A stretch of 39,755 nt of DNA from an uncultured Butyricimonas sp. (GCA_944320555.1 CALUHX010000025.1:1-39755), one strand, 5' to 3'; positions 16,032-24,087 are shown, counted from the first letter of the stretch. Notes: a model not told the origin generated them from the letters alone. Program-made: numbers and translations.

Positions 16032-17291
16032 ATGGAAAAAGGAGATTTGACGACTTCGTTTTTGTGGGAACAGCGGCGCTATGCGTTCCGGCGTGATTTC
16101 CCGGTCATGGTGAAAGTGGTGGGGCCTGCTTGCAATTTGGATTGCGATTATTGTTATTATGTGGAAAAGGAGGCTTTGTATCCGGGGATGAGGAGGGATT
16201 CGTGGCGGATGACCCCGCGGACATTGGAGTTGGTGGTGCGGGACACAATTGCGTCGCAGCTTGGGGACAAGGTGACGTTTATTTGGCATGGAGGAGAACC
16301 CACGTTGGCTGGGCTGGATTTTTTCAAGGAGGCCGTAAGGTTGCAACACTTGTACGGGGAAGGGAAAACCGTGGAGAATGTGTTGCAAACAAACGGGACG
16401 CTGATAGACGAGCGTTGGGCCGCATTTTTGGCGGAAGAGAACTTTTTGTGCGGTTTGTCTGTGGACGGCCCTGAGTTCTTGCATGACGCGCACCGGCGTT
16501 ATGCGGACGGACGGGGAACTTGGAGACGGGTCGCCGAATGCGCCCGTTTGTTCCGGCGATATGGCGTGGAGTTTAACACCATGACAACGGTGAATGCGAC
16601 GAACGCCCGTCATCCGTTGGCCGTTTACGAGGCGATGAGGGAGTTGGGCAGCCGTTTCATGCAGTTTATCCCGATAGTGGAACGGGTGGCCGATGACGAA
16701 CGGGAAGTTTTTTCGTTGGTGACGCCGAAATATGAACGGTCCGCGTCGGTTTTGTTGGAGAGTGTGGAAGCGCAGGAATGGGGCAATTTCCTTTGCCGGG
16801 TGTTTGACGTGTGGGTAAGGCGGGATGTGGGGGTGTGTTATGTGAATATTTTCGATAACACGTTGGCGGGATATGTCGGGGAGCCGCAACTGTGTAGCAT
16901 GAACGCCCGTTGCACTTGTTCTCCGGCCGTGGAATTTAATGGGGACGTGTATTTGTGCGACCATTTGGTGTATCCGGAATATCGTTTGGGGAATGTGTTG
17001 GAACGTTCATTGGCAGAGATGGTGAAGGATGACAGACAATTGGCTTTTGAGGCCGAAAAAGAAATGTCTTTGTCAGAGAAATGCCGGAAATGTGAGTTCT
17101 TGCGCTTGTGTGGGGGCGACTGCCCCAAGAATCGGTATGCCCGGGACGGGGAGGGAGTGCCGCTGTCGAGTCTGTGCGAGGGATTCCGTCTCTTTTTTAC
17201 GCACACGCGCCGGGCTTTTGAGTTTATGGCGGCAGAATTGGCTGCGGGGAGGGCTCCGGCCAATGTGATGCGTTGTAGGGATAAATTCTGA
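16032..17291 (+). CDS. Anaerobic sulfatase-maturating enzyme (radical SAM/SPASM)
   Basis: 419 aa from the ATG at 16032. Cys34-x3-Cys38-x2-Cys41 (ACNLDCDYCYY) is the radical SAM [4Fe-4S] site. TFIWHGGEPTLAG and LQTNGTLID are conserved in this family. The C-terminal SPASM region carries the Cys set for two further clusters (CSMNARCTCSPAVEFNGDVYLCDH and CRKCEFLRLCGGDCPKNRY). The enzyme oxidises the active-site Ser or Cys of sulfatases to formylglycine in the cytoplasm, before export, without oxygen. Its neighbour is a Ser-type sulfatase, an expected substrate. The start at 16032 is preferred because the extended frame overlaps the promoter. Confidence 0.95.
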   Translation: MEKGDLTTSFLWEQRRYAFRRDFPVMVKVVGPACNLDCDYCYYVEKEALYPGMRRDSWRMTPRTLELVVRDTIASQLGDKVTFIWHGGEPTLAGLDFFKEAVRLQHLYGEGKTVENVLQTNGTLIDERWAAFLAEENFLCGLSVDGPEFLHDAHRRYADGRGTWRRVAECARLFRRYGVEFNTMTTVNATNARHPLAVYEAMRELGSRFMQFIPIVERVADDEREVFSLVTPKYERSASVLLESVEAQEWGNFLCRVFDVWVRRDVGVCYVNIFDNTLAGYVGEPQLCSMNARCTCSPAVEFNGDVYLCDHLVYPEYRLGNVLERSLAEMVKDDRQLAFEAEKEMSLSEKCRKCEFLRLCGGDCPKNRYARDGEGVPLSSLCEGFRLFFTHTRRAFEFMAAELAAGRAPANVMRCRDKF

Positions 17292-17332
17292 ACATTTTGT
17301 CTTGGAGTTGCGGCGAATATGTCTTGAGCGGA

Positions 17333-17364
17333 TTTGCGCGGAATGCGGATCAGGATTATCTTTG
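17333..17364 (+). promoter_or_regulatory. Promoter of the nitroreductase gene
   Basis: TTTG (17333-17336), 20 bp spacer, TATCTTTG (17357-17364): a full match to the Bacteroidetes promoter pattern. The ATG at 17389 follows 24 bp downstream, with a GAGGAAT ribosome-binding-like stretch just ahead of it. Confidence 0.75.
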
Positions 17365-17388
17365 TAGAGAAATTTAAAATTGAGGAAT

Positions 17389-17994
17389 ATGAAATATTTT
17401 ATGTTGTCAATTGTGTTGTTGCTTGGCGTGTTGTCGTCATGCTCCAATGCGCAAAAGGAAACAGTTATGAAGCAGAATGAAACTCTTGAGAATTTGAAGA
17501 CCCGCCGGGCTATCCGGGCTTATCAGGACAAAATGCCGGCAATGGAATTGATTGAGCAAGTAGTGGAAGCCGGGACGTATGCTCCGACGGGAATGGGCCG
17601 TCAGTCGCCGATTATTGTGGCCGTGACGAACAAGGAGATGCGGGACAGTCTGTCGCGGATGAACGCCAAGGTGATGGGGGCAGACAATGATCCTTTTTAC
17701 GGAGCGCCGGTCGTGCTTGTGGTGTTGGCTGACAGGAATTGCCCGACATATCTCTATGACGGTTCTTTGGTGATGGGAAATTTATTGAACGCGGCCCATG
17801 CGGTCGGTTTGGGCAGTTGCTGGATTCACCGTGCCAAGGAGGTTTTTGAAAGTGAAGAGGGGAAAGCTTTGCTTAAAGCTTGGGGTATCGAAGGCGATTA
17901 CGAGGGAATAGGAAATTGCATTTTGGGTTATCCCGCGCAGGCCGCCCCTACTCCTAAGCCGCGTAAGCCTGATTACGTGCATTACGTGAAGTAA
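17389..17994 (+). CDS. Lipoprotein-type nitroreductase-family flavoprotein
   Basis: 201 aa. The first 20 residues are a lipoprotein signal peptide ending LSSC, followed by SNAQKE. The rest is a compact nitroreductase fold: ENLKTRRAIRAYQDK (FMN phosphate-binding Arg pair), AGTYAPTGMGRQSPIIVAV, GSLVMGNLLNAAHAVGLGSCWIHRA and a late GNCILGYPAQ. FMN-dependent members reduce nitro compounds, quinones or similar acceptors with NAD(P)H. The surprise is the signal peptide, because most family members are cytoplasmic; the domain otherwise looks complete. An outer- or inner-membrane-anchored FMN protein would need FMN and an electron donor outside the cytoplasm. It forms a single-gene unit with its own promoter. 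Confidence 0.9.
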   Translation: MKYFMLSIVLLLGVLSSCSNAQKETVMKQNETLENLKTRRAIRAYQDKMPAMELIEQVVEAGTYAPTGMGRQSPIIVAVTNKEMRDSLSRMNAKVMGADNDPFYGAPVVLVVLADRNCPTYLYDGSLVMGNLLNAAHAVGLGSCWIHRAKEVFESEEGKALLKAWGIEGDYEGIGNCILGYPAQAAPTPKPRKPDYVHYVK

Positions 17995-18214
17995 GGCTTT
18001 GTTTGCGGGCGACGAACGGGACAAGTTTATAAAAAGAAAATATCCGGCCTTCCTCTTCCGTCAAAACCGACTGACGAGAAAAGAGTCGGATATTCTTCTG
18101 ATTCGCAAGCCGCTTGCTTGTCCATGGAAAAAGACGGTGTCTATTGTCGGATTTGTATCGTCGTTAATGGCATAGGAAAGATGAATTCTGAGCATTTTGA
18201 AACAGACGAAAGGT

Positions 18215-18823
18215 ATGAAAGATGAAATAATACAATTCCTTAGGGATAATGTCATTGGCAAAATGTTGTTTACCGATGAGGTTGTCTATACGCTTGAAAA
18301 CGGGAAATTGGAAGGTATATACAACGACCGAATGACATTCTCCAATTTGGTAAGAACTGAAAACGGTTTTAAGTTCGACATGACAACAGTAACCCATGAG
18401 CTGGTTTATAATTTGGATGGAAAAGGAGAGAGAACCACCGTTGCCAAAGACTACACAGGTACAAGCGTGTTTTGCTATGAACTGGCTGTGCGGAAAAGTA
18501 CAAATCAATTGACAGGTTACATGCGTTGTGTTTCTACGACAGTTCAAAACCAGACAATGGAAGCTGTGGCATGTGGAATATTTGATGTCGCCTTTGATGG
18601 CAAGGAACTCGGATGGCAAGAAAATCAATTGCTGTATAGGGATAATCCTGCAGGAGAAAATACATACAAACCTGTCGCTTTCGATTCTAAAGTTCGCCTT
18701 TTTCTTAATGAAGGGAAAGTCGTGTTTGAGTATTTGCCCACACTTTGGGACGTGGAGCCGAACACATTGGAAAAAAGATTGTCTAAAAACAATTATCCTC
18801 CATATATATCGAAAGAAGGATAG
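18215..18823 (+). CDS. Conserved-looking protein of unknown function
   Basis: 202 aa from the ATG at 18215, which has GAAAGG just upstream; the longer frame starts with TTG and is less likely. There is no signal peptide and no membrane segment. The sequence is mixed alpha/beta with a helical start (MKDEIIQFLRDNVIGKMLF) and many beta strands, ending in PTLWDVEPNTLEKRL. It may be a lipocalin- or barrel-like fold, but I cannot name a family. The gene is visibly AT-richer than its neighbours, with more AAA/AAT/ATA codons, which may mean acquisition. It stands alone, 220 bp after the nitroreductase. That gap holds no feature I can support. Confidence 0.75.
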   Translation: MKDEIIQFLRDNVIGKMLFTDEVVYTLENGKLEGIYNDRMTFSNLVRTENGFKFDMTTVTHELVYNLDGKGERTTVAKDYTGTSVFCYELAVRKSTNQLTGYMRCVSTTVQNQTMEAVACGIFDVAFDGKELGWQENQLLYRDNPAGENTYKPVAFDSKVRLFLNEGKVVFEYLPTLWDVEPNTLEKRLSKNNYPPYISKEG

Positions 18824-18882
18824 ATACAAAAACAACGACGCTTAATGCTAAAAATACGATCCTGCATTTTAGGGCGTAAAGA

Positions 18883-18924
18883 AAGGGTGAAAATCTCATG
18901 GCTATGCGATTTTCACCCTTTTTT
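18883..18924 (-). terminator. Hairpin terminator after tRNA-Ser (bidirectional)
   Basis: Arms 18883-18895 (AAGGGTGAAAATC) and 18908-18920 form a perfect 13-bp stem with a 12-nt loop. T-runs follow on both strands (TTTT at 18921-18924 on plus; a T-rich tract on minus). It lies 2-6 bp beyond the 3' end of tRNA-Ser, so it ends that transcript. It can also stop read-through from the 18215 gene. Confidence 0.85.
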
Positions 18925-18925
18925 G

Positions 18926-19010
18926 CGGAAAGAGAGGGATTCGAACCCCCGGAACCTCTCAGTTCAACGGTTTTCAAGACCGCCGCAATCGACCACTCTG
19001 CCATCTTTCC
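18926..19010 (-). tRNA. tRNA-Ser(TGA)
   Basis: 85 nt read leftward. The 7-bp acceptor stem GGAAAGA/TCTTTCC closes the cloverleaf. The anticodon loop is CTTGAAA with anticodon TGA (18974-18976 on the plus strand). A long variable arm (class II) is present, and the T-loop reads GGTTCGAATCC. The discriminator base is G and CCA is not encoded, as usual in Bacteroidetes. Confidence 0.97.
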
Positions 19011-19021
19011 TTTTCCGGGTG

Positions 19022-19051
19022 CAAAGGTATCTCTTTTTTCGTGTCGGCAAA
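19022..19051 (-). promoter_or_regulatory. Promoter of tRNA-Ser
   Basis: On the minus strand, TTTG (19048-19051) is followed after 18 bp by TACCTTTG (19022-19029). The tRNA 5' end lies 11 bp downstream of the -7 box. The spacing and boxes fit the Bacteroidetes consensus. Confidence 0.7.
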
Positions 19052-19087
19052 ACTTTTCAAAAGCTTTTTTCCTCTCTTTTTCCTACT

Positions 19088-19915
19088 TTACAGAAGGGTG
19101 AACCATTCGTTGGGATGGCGGGTGGCGTATTTTTCTTCCAATTCTGTGGCGTGGAACTGATAGCCGTCGTGGCCAAAATGTTTCGCTCCCGTCGGGCAAA
19201 GTTTCACACAGGCGCAGCATTTGATGCAAATGCCCGCAAGCGTCTTGGGATTTTCCATGGGAATAGAGCCCATGGGACATATTCGGGCGCAGGTGCCGCA
19301 ACCAGTGCAATTGCCATCCGTGAAGGGAACGATTTTTTTGAAATCAAAAGAGTTGCCTTGACTGTTGCGGGGAGAAAAATATCCTCGGTAAGGATACGGC
19401 GTGCCGGGGACCTGTATGGGGGCCGGTTCTTGAATGCTGGCCCAGCCGTTGAAGACTTCAAATGCGAAACGTTTCACGTCTTCGATGTCTTTTTTGTCCG
19501 GCCTTCCGGCGGCCAGTATGCGGGAGAAAGAATGTTCCCCGACGAAGGCTCCTGCGGCTATTGGTGTCACGCCTCCTCGTTCTAGGATGTCTCTCAACTC
19601 GATGAGGGCGTCGTCATAGGCCCTGTTGCCGAAAAGGACGATGGGAATGCCTGCGGCCTTTTTCCCCGAAAGCTGGGCGAGATATTTTAATAACACATTG
19701 GGAACTCTTCCCGCATACACGGGAGTGCCCAGGATGACGAGGTCGTCGCCCTCGAACTGCAGCGGGGCGATGCGTCCCGCAGGCACGGTGAAGTCCGTCA
19801 AGACCACCGGGATGTTGAAAAGTCTCCCCAGTTCGTTGGCCAGGCAAGAGACGACGGAGCGGGTCGTCCCCGTCGGACTGAAATAAGCTCCGGCTATTCT
19901 ATTTGGTATTTTCAT
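19088..19915 (-). CDS. EFR1-type flavodoxin/ferredoxin fusion protein
   Basis: 275 aa. The N-terminal half is a flavodoxin-like fold with the FMN phosphate loop SPTGTTR (13-19) and [13 protein letters not shown] (61-73). The C-terminal part holds two [4Fe-4S] motifs: Cys203-206-209-213 ([12 protein letters not shown]) and Cys230-233-236-240 ([12 protein letters not shown]), the latter with an extra Cys234. Proteins of this kind ('EFR1 family ferrodoxin') are cytoplasmic electron carriers of anaerobes, with partners seldom known. The start overlaps the last 17 bp of the epimerase gene, so the two are co-transcribed with mtaB. Why these three functions share an operon is not evident. Confidence 0.95.
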   Translation of the reverse strand: MKIPNRIAGAYFSPTGTTRSVVSCLANELGRLFNIPVVLTDFTVPAGRIAPLQFEGDDLVILGTPVYAGRVPNVLLKYLAQLSGKKAAGIPIVLFGNRAYDDALIELRDILERGGVTPIAAGAFVGEHSFSRILAAGRPDKKDIEDVKRFAFEVFNGWASIQEPAPIQVPGTPYPYRGYFSPRNSQGNSFDFKKIVPFTDGNCTGCGTCARICPMGSIPMENPKTLAGICIKCCACVKLCPTGAKHFGHDGYQFHATELEEKYATRHPNEWFTLL

Positions 19916-20927
19916 GGTGATAATTTTTGAACCATTCTATGAAACGGGTTATGCCGGTCTCCAATGAGATGCCGGGCGTGTAGCCGTAGTCGGCCTGCAG
20001 ACGGGAGGTGTCTGCCCAGGTCTGATATACGTCGCCGGCCTGCATGCCCACGAATTCTTTGCGGGCTTCCTTGCCCATGTTTTTTTCCAGTTCATGGATG
20101 AAATCCATGAGTCGCACGGGGGAACCGTGTCCGATGTTGTATATCGTGGCGGGAACGCCCGGCACGTCTTCCCTGCGGATGCCTGGAGTGGTGACGATTT
20201 TCTCTATGCCTGTCACGATGTCGTCTATATACGTGAAGTCTCTGGAGAGTTTTCCGTTGTTGAACACCCGTATCGTTTTGTTCTCTTGAATGGAACGGGC
20301 GAAGAGCATGGGAGCCATGTCCGGTCGCCCCCAAGGACCGTAGACCGTGAAAAATCGCAGGCCGATGGTCTTGATTTGGTACAATTGGGAATAGGTGTAG
20401 GCCATCAGCTCGTTGCTCTTTTTGGAGGCGGCGTAGAGGCTGACGGGATGGTCAACCCGGTCTGTTTCCTTGAAAGGCACGTTGGCGTTGTTTCCGTACA
20501 CGGACGACGAGGAAGCGTACACTATTTTTTCCTGATGGTGCCGCTTGCAGGTTTCCAGCAGGTTGGCGAAACCGGCGATGTTGCTTTGAATGTATGATTC
20601 CGGATGGGTGAGGCTGTAACGCACGCCGGCTTGTGCGGCGAGATTGACCACGCAGTCGAACCGTTCGCTGGCAAAAAGTTCGTTGAGGGCGGCCGTGTCG
20701 CACAAATCCGTTTGGCAGAACGTGTATTGTTCGTATTTTTCGGAGCGTGTGGCCTTCCCCGGTTCCGGATGGACAATGCCGCTGGTTCTTAGTCGGTCCA
20801 GTTTCAAGGATACGTCATAGTAATCGTTGATGGAGTCGATGCCGTATACGGAGTGGCCTTGTTCCAGCAGCCTGTTGGCTAAACTGTTGCCGATGAATCC
20901 GGCGGTGCCCGTGATGAGTATGTTCAT
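19899..20927 (-). CDS. NAD-dependent nucleotide-sugar epimerase (UDP-glucuronate 4-epimerase type)
   Basis: 342 aa, an extended SDR enzyme. The Rossmann motif G7-x2-G10-x2-G13 (TGTAGFIG) binds NAD. The catalytic Ser is within ASSSSVYGNN (about 139-143), and Tyr165-x3-Lys169 (YAASK) completes the site. The N-terminal sequence GIDSINDYYDVSLKLDRL and the motif LAAQAGVRYSLTHPESYIQSN are characteristic of UDP-glucuronate 4-epimerases, which supply UDP-galacturonate for capsule, LPS or exopolysaccharide. FFTVYGPWGRPDMA is also conserved. It follows mtaB by 12 bp and overlaps the ferredoxin gene by 17 bp. The exact substrate is inferred from similarity. Confidence 0.95.
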   Translation of the reverse strand: MNILITGTAGFIGNSLANRLLEQGHSVYGIDSINDYYDVSLKLDRLRTSGIVHPEPGKATRSEKYEQYTFCQTDLCDTAALNELFASERFDCVVNLAAQAGVRYSLTHPESYIQSNIAGFANLLETCKRHHQEKIVYASSSSVYGNNANVPFKETDRVDHPVSLYAASKKSNELMAYTYSQLYQIKTIGLRFFTVYGPWGRPDMAPMLFARSIQENKTIRVFNNGKLSRDFTYIDDIVTGIEKIVTTPGIRREDVPGVPATIYNIGHGSPVRLMDFIHELEKNMGKEARKEFVGMQAGDVYQTWADTSRLQADYGYTPGISLETGITRFIEWFKNYHHENTK

Positions 20928-20939
20928 GTCGTTTTATAT

Positions 20940-22250
20940 TTAGTCGGTCAAGATGATTTCTCCGTTCATGTTCCCGCTTTCGGTTATGGAGCCTAAACGC
21001 ACGGGAATGATGCGGTTGGCCAATGCGTGGTCGTATGGTGTCTCCACTCGGATGTAATTGTCTGTGAATCCGCAAATGAAACCGTTCGCCTCGCTGTCTT
21101 CAAAAAGCACGGGGCGTGTCTGTCCCGAATGGCTGGAGTAAAAATCCCGCAACTTGCGGTCGGAGATTTCCAATAAGGTCTCCACTCTCCGGTGTTTCTC
21201 CGCTTGCGGCACGACGAGCGGGATTTCCAACGCTTTTGTGCCGGAGCGTTCGGAGTAGGGGAACACGTGCAGCCGGGAAATGTCGAGTGAGTCCACGAAC
21301 CGGCGAGAATCCTCGAACGCCGATTCCGTTTCGCCCCTCATGCCGGCGATGATGTCCACCCCGATAAAGGCGTCGGGAATGAGGTCCTTGATGCGGCGGA
21401 CTTTCTCTGCGAACACTTCCCGCGTGTAGCGTCGGCGCATGAGGCGTAGGACATCGTCGCTTCCCGATTGTAAGGGAATGTGGAAATGGGGCATGAAATG
21501 GCGCGATTCGCTCACGAAGCGAATGATTTCGTCCGTTAACAAGTTCGGCTCGATGGAGGAGATGCGGAACCGTTCCACCTCGTCCAGTCCGTCCAAAGTC
21601 TTCAGCAGGCTCAAAAATGATTCTTCGTGGCCCCGGCCGAAATCCCCTGTGTTCACTCCCGTGAGGATGATTTCCCGGATGCCGCGGCTGGCGGCGTCTT
21701 TGGCTGCCTTTGCCACTTGCTCCACGGTGGCGCTGCGGCTGCGTCCCCGGGCAAAGGGGATGGTGCAGTAAGAACAGAAATAATCGCATCCGTCTTGTAT
21801 CTTTAAAAAACAGCGGGTCCGGTCGCCATAGGAATAGGCCAGGTCGAAATCGTTCAATTTGAACACGTCGCAGGTGCGTGTTTCCTGTCTTTCTTGCGTT
21901 TCCGTTTGTTTGAGGATTTGTGCCACGCGCAGCTTGTCTTTGGCGTTCAGCACGAGATTCACGCCCGCGATGGCCATTAGTTCTTCCGAGCGTAGTTGGG
22001 CGTAACATCCGATGACGACCACGAACGCTCCCGGGTTGTGGTGTGCGATTTTCCGAATCAACTGACGTCCCTTCTTCTCCGCCACGTCCGTGACGCTGCA
22101 TGTGTTGACGATGAAAATGTCCGCTTCCTCGTTTTCTTCCACGGTCACGGCCCCTGCTTGTTCCAATTGGTGGCGGACGGTGGATGTCTCGGAGAAGTTT
22201 AATTTGCAACCTAACGTGACGTAAGCAATCTTTTTTCCCGCGATGTCCAT
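20940..22250 (-). CDS. mtaB: tRNA t6A37 methylthiotransferase MtaB
   Basis: 436 aa from the ATG at 22250. The frame stays open far upstream, but that part runs antisense through lpxB and is not coding. The N-terminal UPF0004 domain carries Cys15, Cys51 and Cys82. The radical SAM motif is Cys155-x3-Cys159-x2-Cys162 (GCDYFCSYCTIPFARG). A TRAM-like domain ends the protein (about 375-436). The motif YVTLGCKLNFSE and the length place it with MtaB rather than MiaB or RimO. It adds the methylthio group to t6A at position 37 of ANN-decoding tRNAs. It is first in a three-gene unit and divergent from lpxB, 99 bp away. Confidence 0.96.
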   Translation of the reverse strand: MDIAGKKIAYVTLGCKLNFSETSTVRHQLEQAGAVTVEENEEADIFIVNTCSVTDVAEKKGRQLIRKIAHHNPGAFVVVIGCYAQLRSEELMAIAGVNLVLNAKDKLRVAQILKQTETQERQETRTCDVFKLNDFDLAYSYGDRTRCFLKIQDGCDYFCSYCTIPFARGRSRSATVEQVAKAAKDAASRGIREIILTGVNTGDFGRGHEESFLSLLKTLDGLDEVERFRISSIEPNLLTDEIIRFVSESRHFMPHFHIPLQSGSDDVLRLMRRRYTREVFAEKVRRIKDLIPDAFIGVDIIAGMRGETESAFEDSRRFVDSLDISRLHVFPYSERSGTKALEIPLVVPQAEKHRRVETLLEISDRKLRDFYSSHSGQTRPVLFEDSEANGFICGFTDNYIRVETPYDHALANRIIPVRLGSITESGNMNGEIILTD

Positions 22251-22273
22251 GTTCCTTCCTTTAATGTCCGCGG

Positions 22274-22281
22274 CAAAGGTA
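22274..22281 (-). promoter_or_regulatory. -7 box of the mtaB transcription unit
   Basis: TACCTTTG on the minus strand, 23 bp ahead of the ATG at 22250; AAAGGAAGG follows as a possible ribosome-binding stretch. I see no clear -33 box, but the position between two divergent genes supports it. Confidence 0.55.
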
Positions 22282-22293
22282 GTAAAATTTGGA

Positions 22294-22324
22294 TTGGCTA
22301 TGTCGTTTTTTATGCCTACTTTTG
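22294..22324 (+). promoter_or_regulatory. Promoter of lpxB
   Basis: TTG (22294-22296), 20 bp spacer, TACTTTTG (22317-22324). The ATG at 22350 follows after 25 bp. It lies just beside the -7 box of mtaB, so the two divergent promoters occupy about 50 bp together. Confidence 0.65.
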
Positions 22325-22349
22325 TGAAACGGATAAAACACGGGACACC

Positions 22350-23477
22350 ATGAAGTATTATGTCATAGCGGGGGAGGCGTCGGGTGACTTGCATGCCTCC
22401 AACTTGATAAAGGGATTGATTCGGCACGACCGGCAGGCGGATGTCCGCGGCTGGGGAGGCGACTTGATGCGGGATGCGGGATGTGCCATCGTGCGTCATT
22501 ATAAGGAGACGGCTGTCATGGGATTCCTCACCGTGTTGAAAAACCTTGGGAAGATTCGGCGGAACATCGCCGCTTGCCATGCGGACATCTTGGCTTGGCG
22601 CCCGGATGTCGTGATTCTCGTGGACTACGGCGGGTTCAATTTGCGTTTGGCCGCATTGTTGCAAGGAAGCGGCATAAAGATATTTTACTATATCTCGCCC
22701 AAAATATGGGCGTGGAACACCGGGCGAGTGAGGAAAATCAAACGTCTGGTTGACCGCATGTACGTCATCTTTCCCTTTGAGGTCGATTTCTACGCCAAGT
22801 ACGGTTATGGGGCCAAATATGCCGGCAACCCGCTCGTGGATGCCATTGAGGAGCGGGAGCGCAAGGATGAGACATTCGCCGAGTTCGTCGCCGCCAACGG
22901 CCTTTCCGGCAAGCCGATTGTCGCCCTGCTGGCGGGAAGCCGGGCCCAGGAGTTGAAACATGTGTTGCCCAAAATGCTGAAAATGGTCGGGCGCTTCCCC
23001 GATTACGAGTTTGTGATAGCGGGTGCGCCTTCGATGACGGAGGCGGATTATGCGCCTTATTTGCGGGGATTGGACGTGCGGGTTCTTTATGGACAGACTT
23101 ATCGGTTGGTGCGGCAGGCTCGCGCTGCGTTGGTCACTTCCGGCACTGCGACTTTGGAAACGGCTTTGTTGCGCACGCCGCAAGTGGTTTGTTATAGCGG
23201 GGAAGGAGGTGTGGTCAGTTATTGTCTTTTCAAGGTGTTCGTGAAAGTGAGGTTTATTTCGTTGGTCAATTTGGTCGCCGGGCGGGAAGTTGTGAAAGAG
23301 TTGCTGATGCAGCGGCTGAACGAACGTAACCTTTTCCGCGAGCTCTCGGCCATATTGCCGGACGGGACGGTCCGTTCCCGCATGTTGCAGGGCTACGACG
23401 AGGTGATTCACAAAATGGGTTGTGCCGGGGCTTCGGATCGTTTCGCCTCGATGATGATTTCCGATTTGCTGCTGTGA
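22350..23477 (+). CDS. lpxB: Lipid-A-disaccharide synthase
   Basis: 375 aa, normal for LpxB (GT19 family). It starts KYYVIAGEASGDLHASNLIKGL, the family hallmark, followed by GWGGDLMRDAG and VDYGGFNLRLA. ISPKIWAWNTGRVRKIK and FEVDFYAKYGYGAKYAGNPLVD are conserved acceptor and donor parts. GSRAQELKHVLPKM and VTSGTATLETALLRTPQVV belong to the nucleotide-binding half. The enzyme joins UDP-2,3-diacylglucosamine and lipid X into the tetraacyl disaccharide of lipid A, at the inner face of the cytoplasmic membrane. It is a single gene, with the tRNA-Tyr promoter starting 28 bp beyond its stop. Confidence 0.98.
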   Translation: MKYYVIAGEASGDLHASNLIKGLIRHDRQADVRGWGGDLMRDAGCAIVRHYKETAVMGFLTVLKNLGKIRRNIAACHADILAWRPDVVILVDYGGFNLRLAALLQGSGIKIFYYISPKIWAWNTGRVRKIKRLVDRMYVIFPFEVDFYAKYGYGAKYAGNPLVDAIEERERKDETFAEFVAANGLSGKPIVALLAGSRAQELKHVLPKMLKMVGRFPDYEFVIAGAPSMTEADYAPYLRGLDVRVLYGQTYRLVRQARAALVTSGTATLETALLRTPQVVCYSGEGGVVSYCLFKVFVKVRFISLVNLVAGREVVKELLMQRLNERNLFRELSAILPDGTVRSRMLQGYDEVIHKMGCAGASDRFASMMISDLLL

Positions 23478-23504
23478 TTTTTTTCAAAGAAAACTCGTGT
23501 TTCT

Positions 23505-23535
23505 TTTGCAAATAATGGCAAAAGGCTTATCTTTG
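23505..23535 (+). promoter_or_regulatory. Promoter of the tRNA-Tyr/tRNA-Gly pair
   Basis: TTTG (23505-23508), 19 bp spacer, TATCTTTG (23528-23535): a perfect Bacteroidetes promoter pattern. tRNA-Tyr begins 39 bp beyond the -7 box. Confidence 0.8.
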
Positions 23536-23574
23536 CACCCGCTTTTTCGATAAAGCGAGTGTTCATTGAATGAT

Positions 23575-23657
23575 GGGGAGATACCAAAGTGGCCAACTGG
23601 GGCTGACTGTAACTCAGCTGACTTGCGTCTTCGTAGGTTCGAATCCTGCTCTCCCCA
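23575..23657 (+). tRNA. tRNA-Tyr(GTA)
   Basis: 83 nt with acceptor stem GGGGAGA/TCTCCCC and discriminator A. The anticodon loop CTGTAAC carries GTA (23609-23611). It has a long class II variable arm and T-loop GGTTCGAATCC. It is co-transcribed with tRNA-Gly 6 bp downstream. Confidence 0.97.
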
Positions 23658-23663
23658 CACTTT

Positions 23664-23736
23664 GCGGAAATAGCTCAGTCGATAGAGCACTAGCCTTCCA
23701 AGCTGGGGGTCGCGGGTTTGAGTCCCGTTTTCCGCT
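23664..23736 (+). tRNA. tRNA-Gly(TCC)
   Basis: 73 nt with acceptor stem GCGGAAA/TTTCCGC and discriminator T. The anticodon loop CTTCCAA carries TCC (23697-23699). The T-loop is GGTTTGAGTCC. CCA is not encoded. It is the second tRNA of the pair and is directly followed by a terminator and an IS remnant. Confidence 0.97.
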
Positions 23737-23745
23737 CTCATGTGT

Positions 23746-23776
23746 AAGCAGTTACAAAAGTGACTGCTTATTTTTG
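23746..23776 (+). terminator. Terminator after tRNA-Gly
   Basis: AAGCAGT (23746-23752) pairs with ACTGCTT (23763-23769); three more inner pairs (one G:T) give a 10-bp stem with an AAAA loop, followed by ATTTTTG. It starts 10 bp after the tRNA. Confidence 0.85.
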
Positions 23777-23779
23777 TCT

Positions 23780-23929
23780 TCAACAAATACAACAAACCAA
23801 TCTGTCGGACATGAGACACGGACGGTTCCGGTGACGCTTGCCGCAGGTGTCCAGCGCATGTTCCTTCAGTTCGGGTGCCAAATAGTTACAGAACTCGTCC
23901 AATATGCAGAAAATTTCTATTAATAACAC
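23780..23929 (-). pseudogene. N-terminal fragment of an IS982-like transposase
   Basis: Read leftward from about 23929, the frame encodes IEIFCILDEFCNYLAPELKE and ends the similarity at KRHRNRPCLMSD. This is the start pattern of IS982-family transposases (I-F-C-x-x-D-E-F-C ... R-N-R ... M-S-D-S-E). After MSD the sequence leaves the pattern and meets a TGA at 23780, so the catalytic DDE part is gone. The start codon is uncertain (GTG at 23929). The break lies against the tRNA-Gly terminator. It is a relic of an insertion next to the tRNA genes, and it marks the edge of the AT-rich accessory patch. The family assignment comes from pattern recognition only. Confidence 0.65.
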
Positions 23930-24087
23930 ACAATTGAATAGCTAAGTATTACACACTAATTCATTTTGATAATCATAATAATAACAGCAATATGAACGCT
24001 TATTGGTTGATAAAAGCCAGCATTTATTTTCTCCGGCATTGAAAAATTCCCCCTACATTTGAACAGTAAACATTAAAAACAAATACC

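Noticed and set aside
22251-23411. An N-terminal extension of mtaB giving an 823-residue protein
   Set aside because: The extra part lies antisense to the well-supported lpxB gene, has low-complexity His/Arg-rich sequence, and the true start with a -7 box upstream is at 22250.
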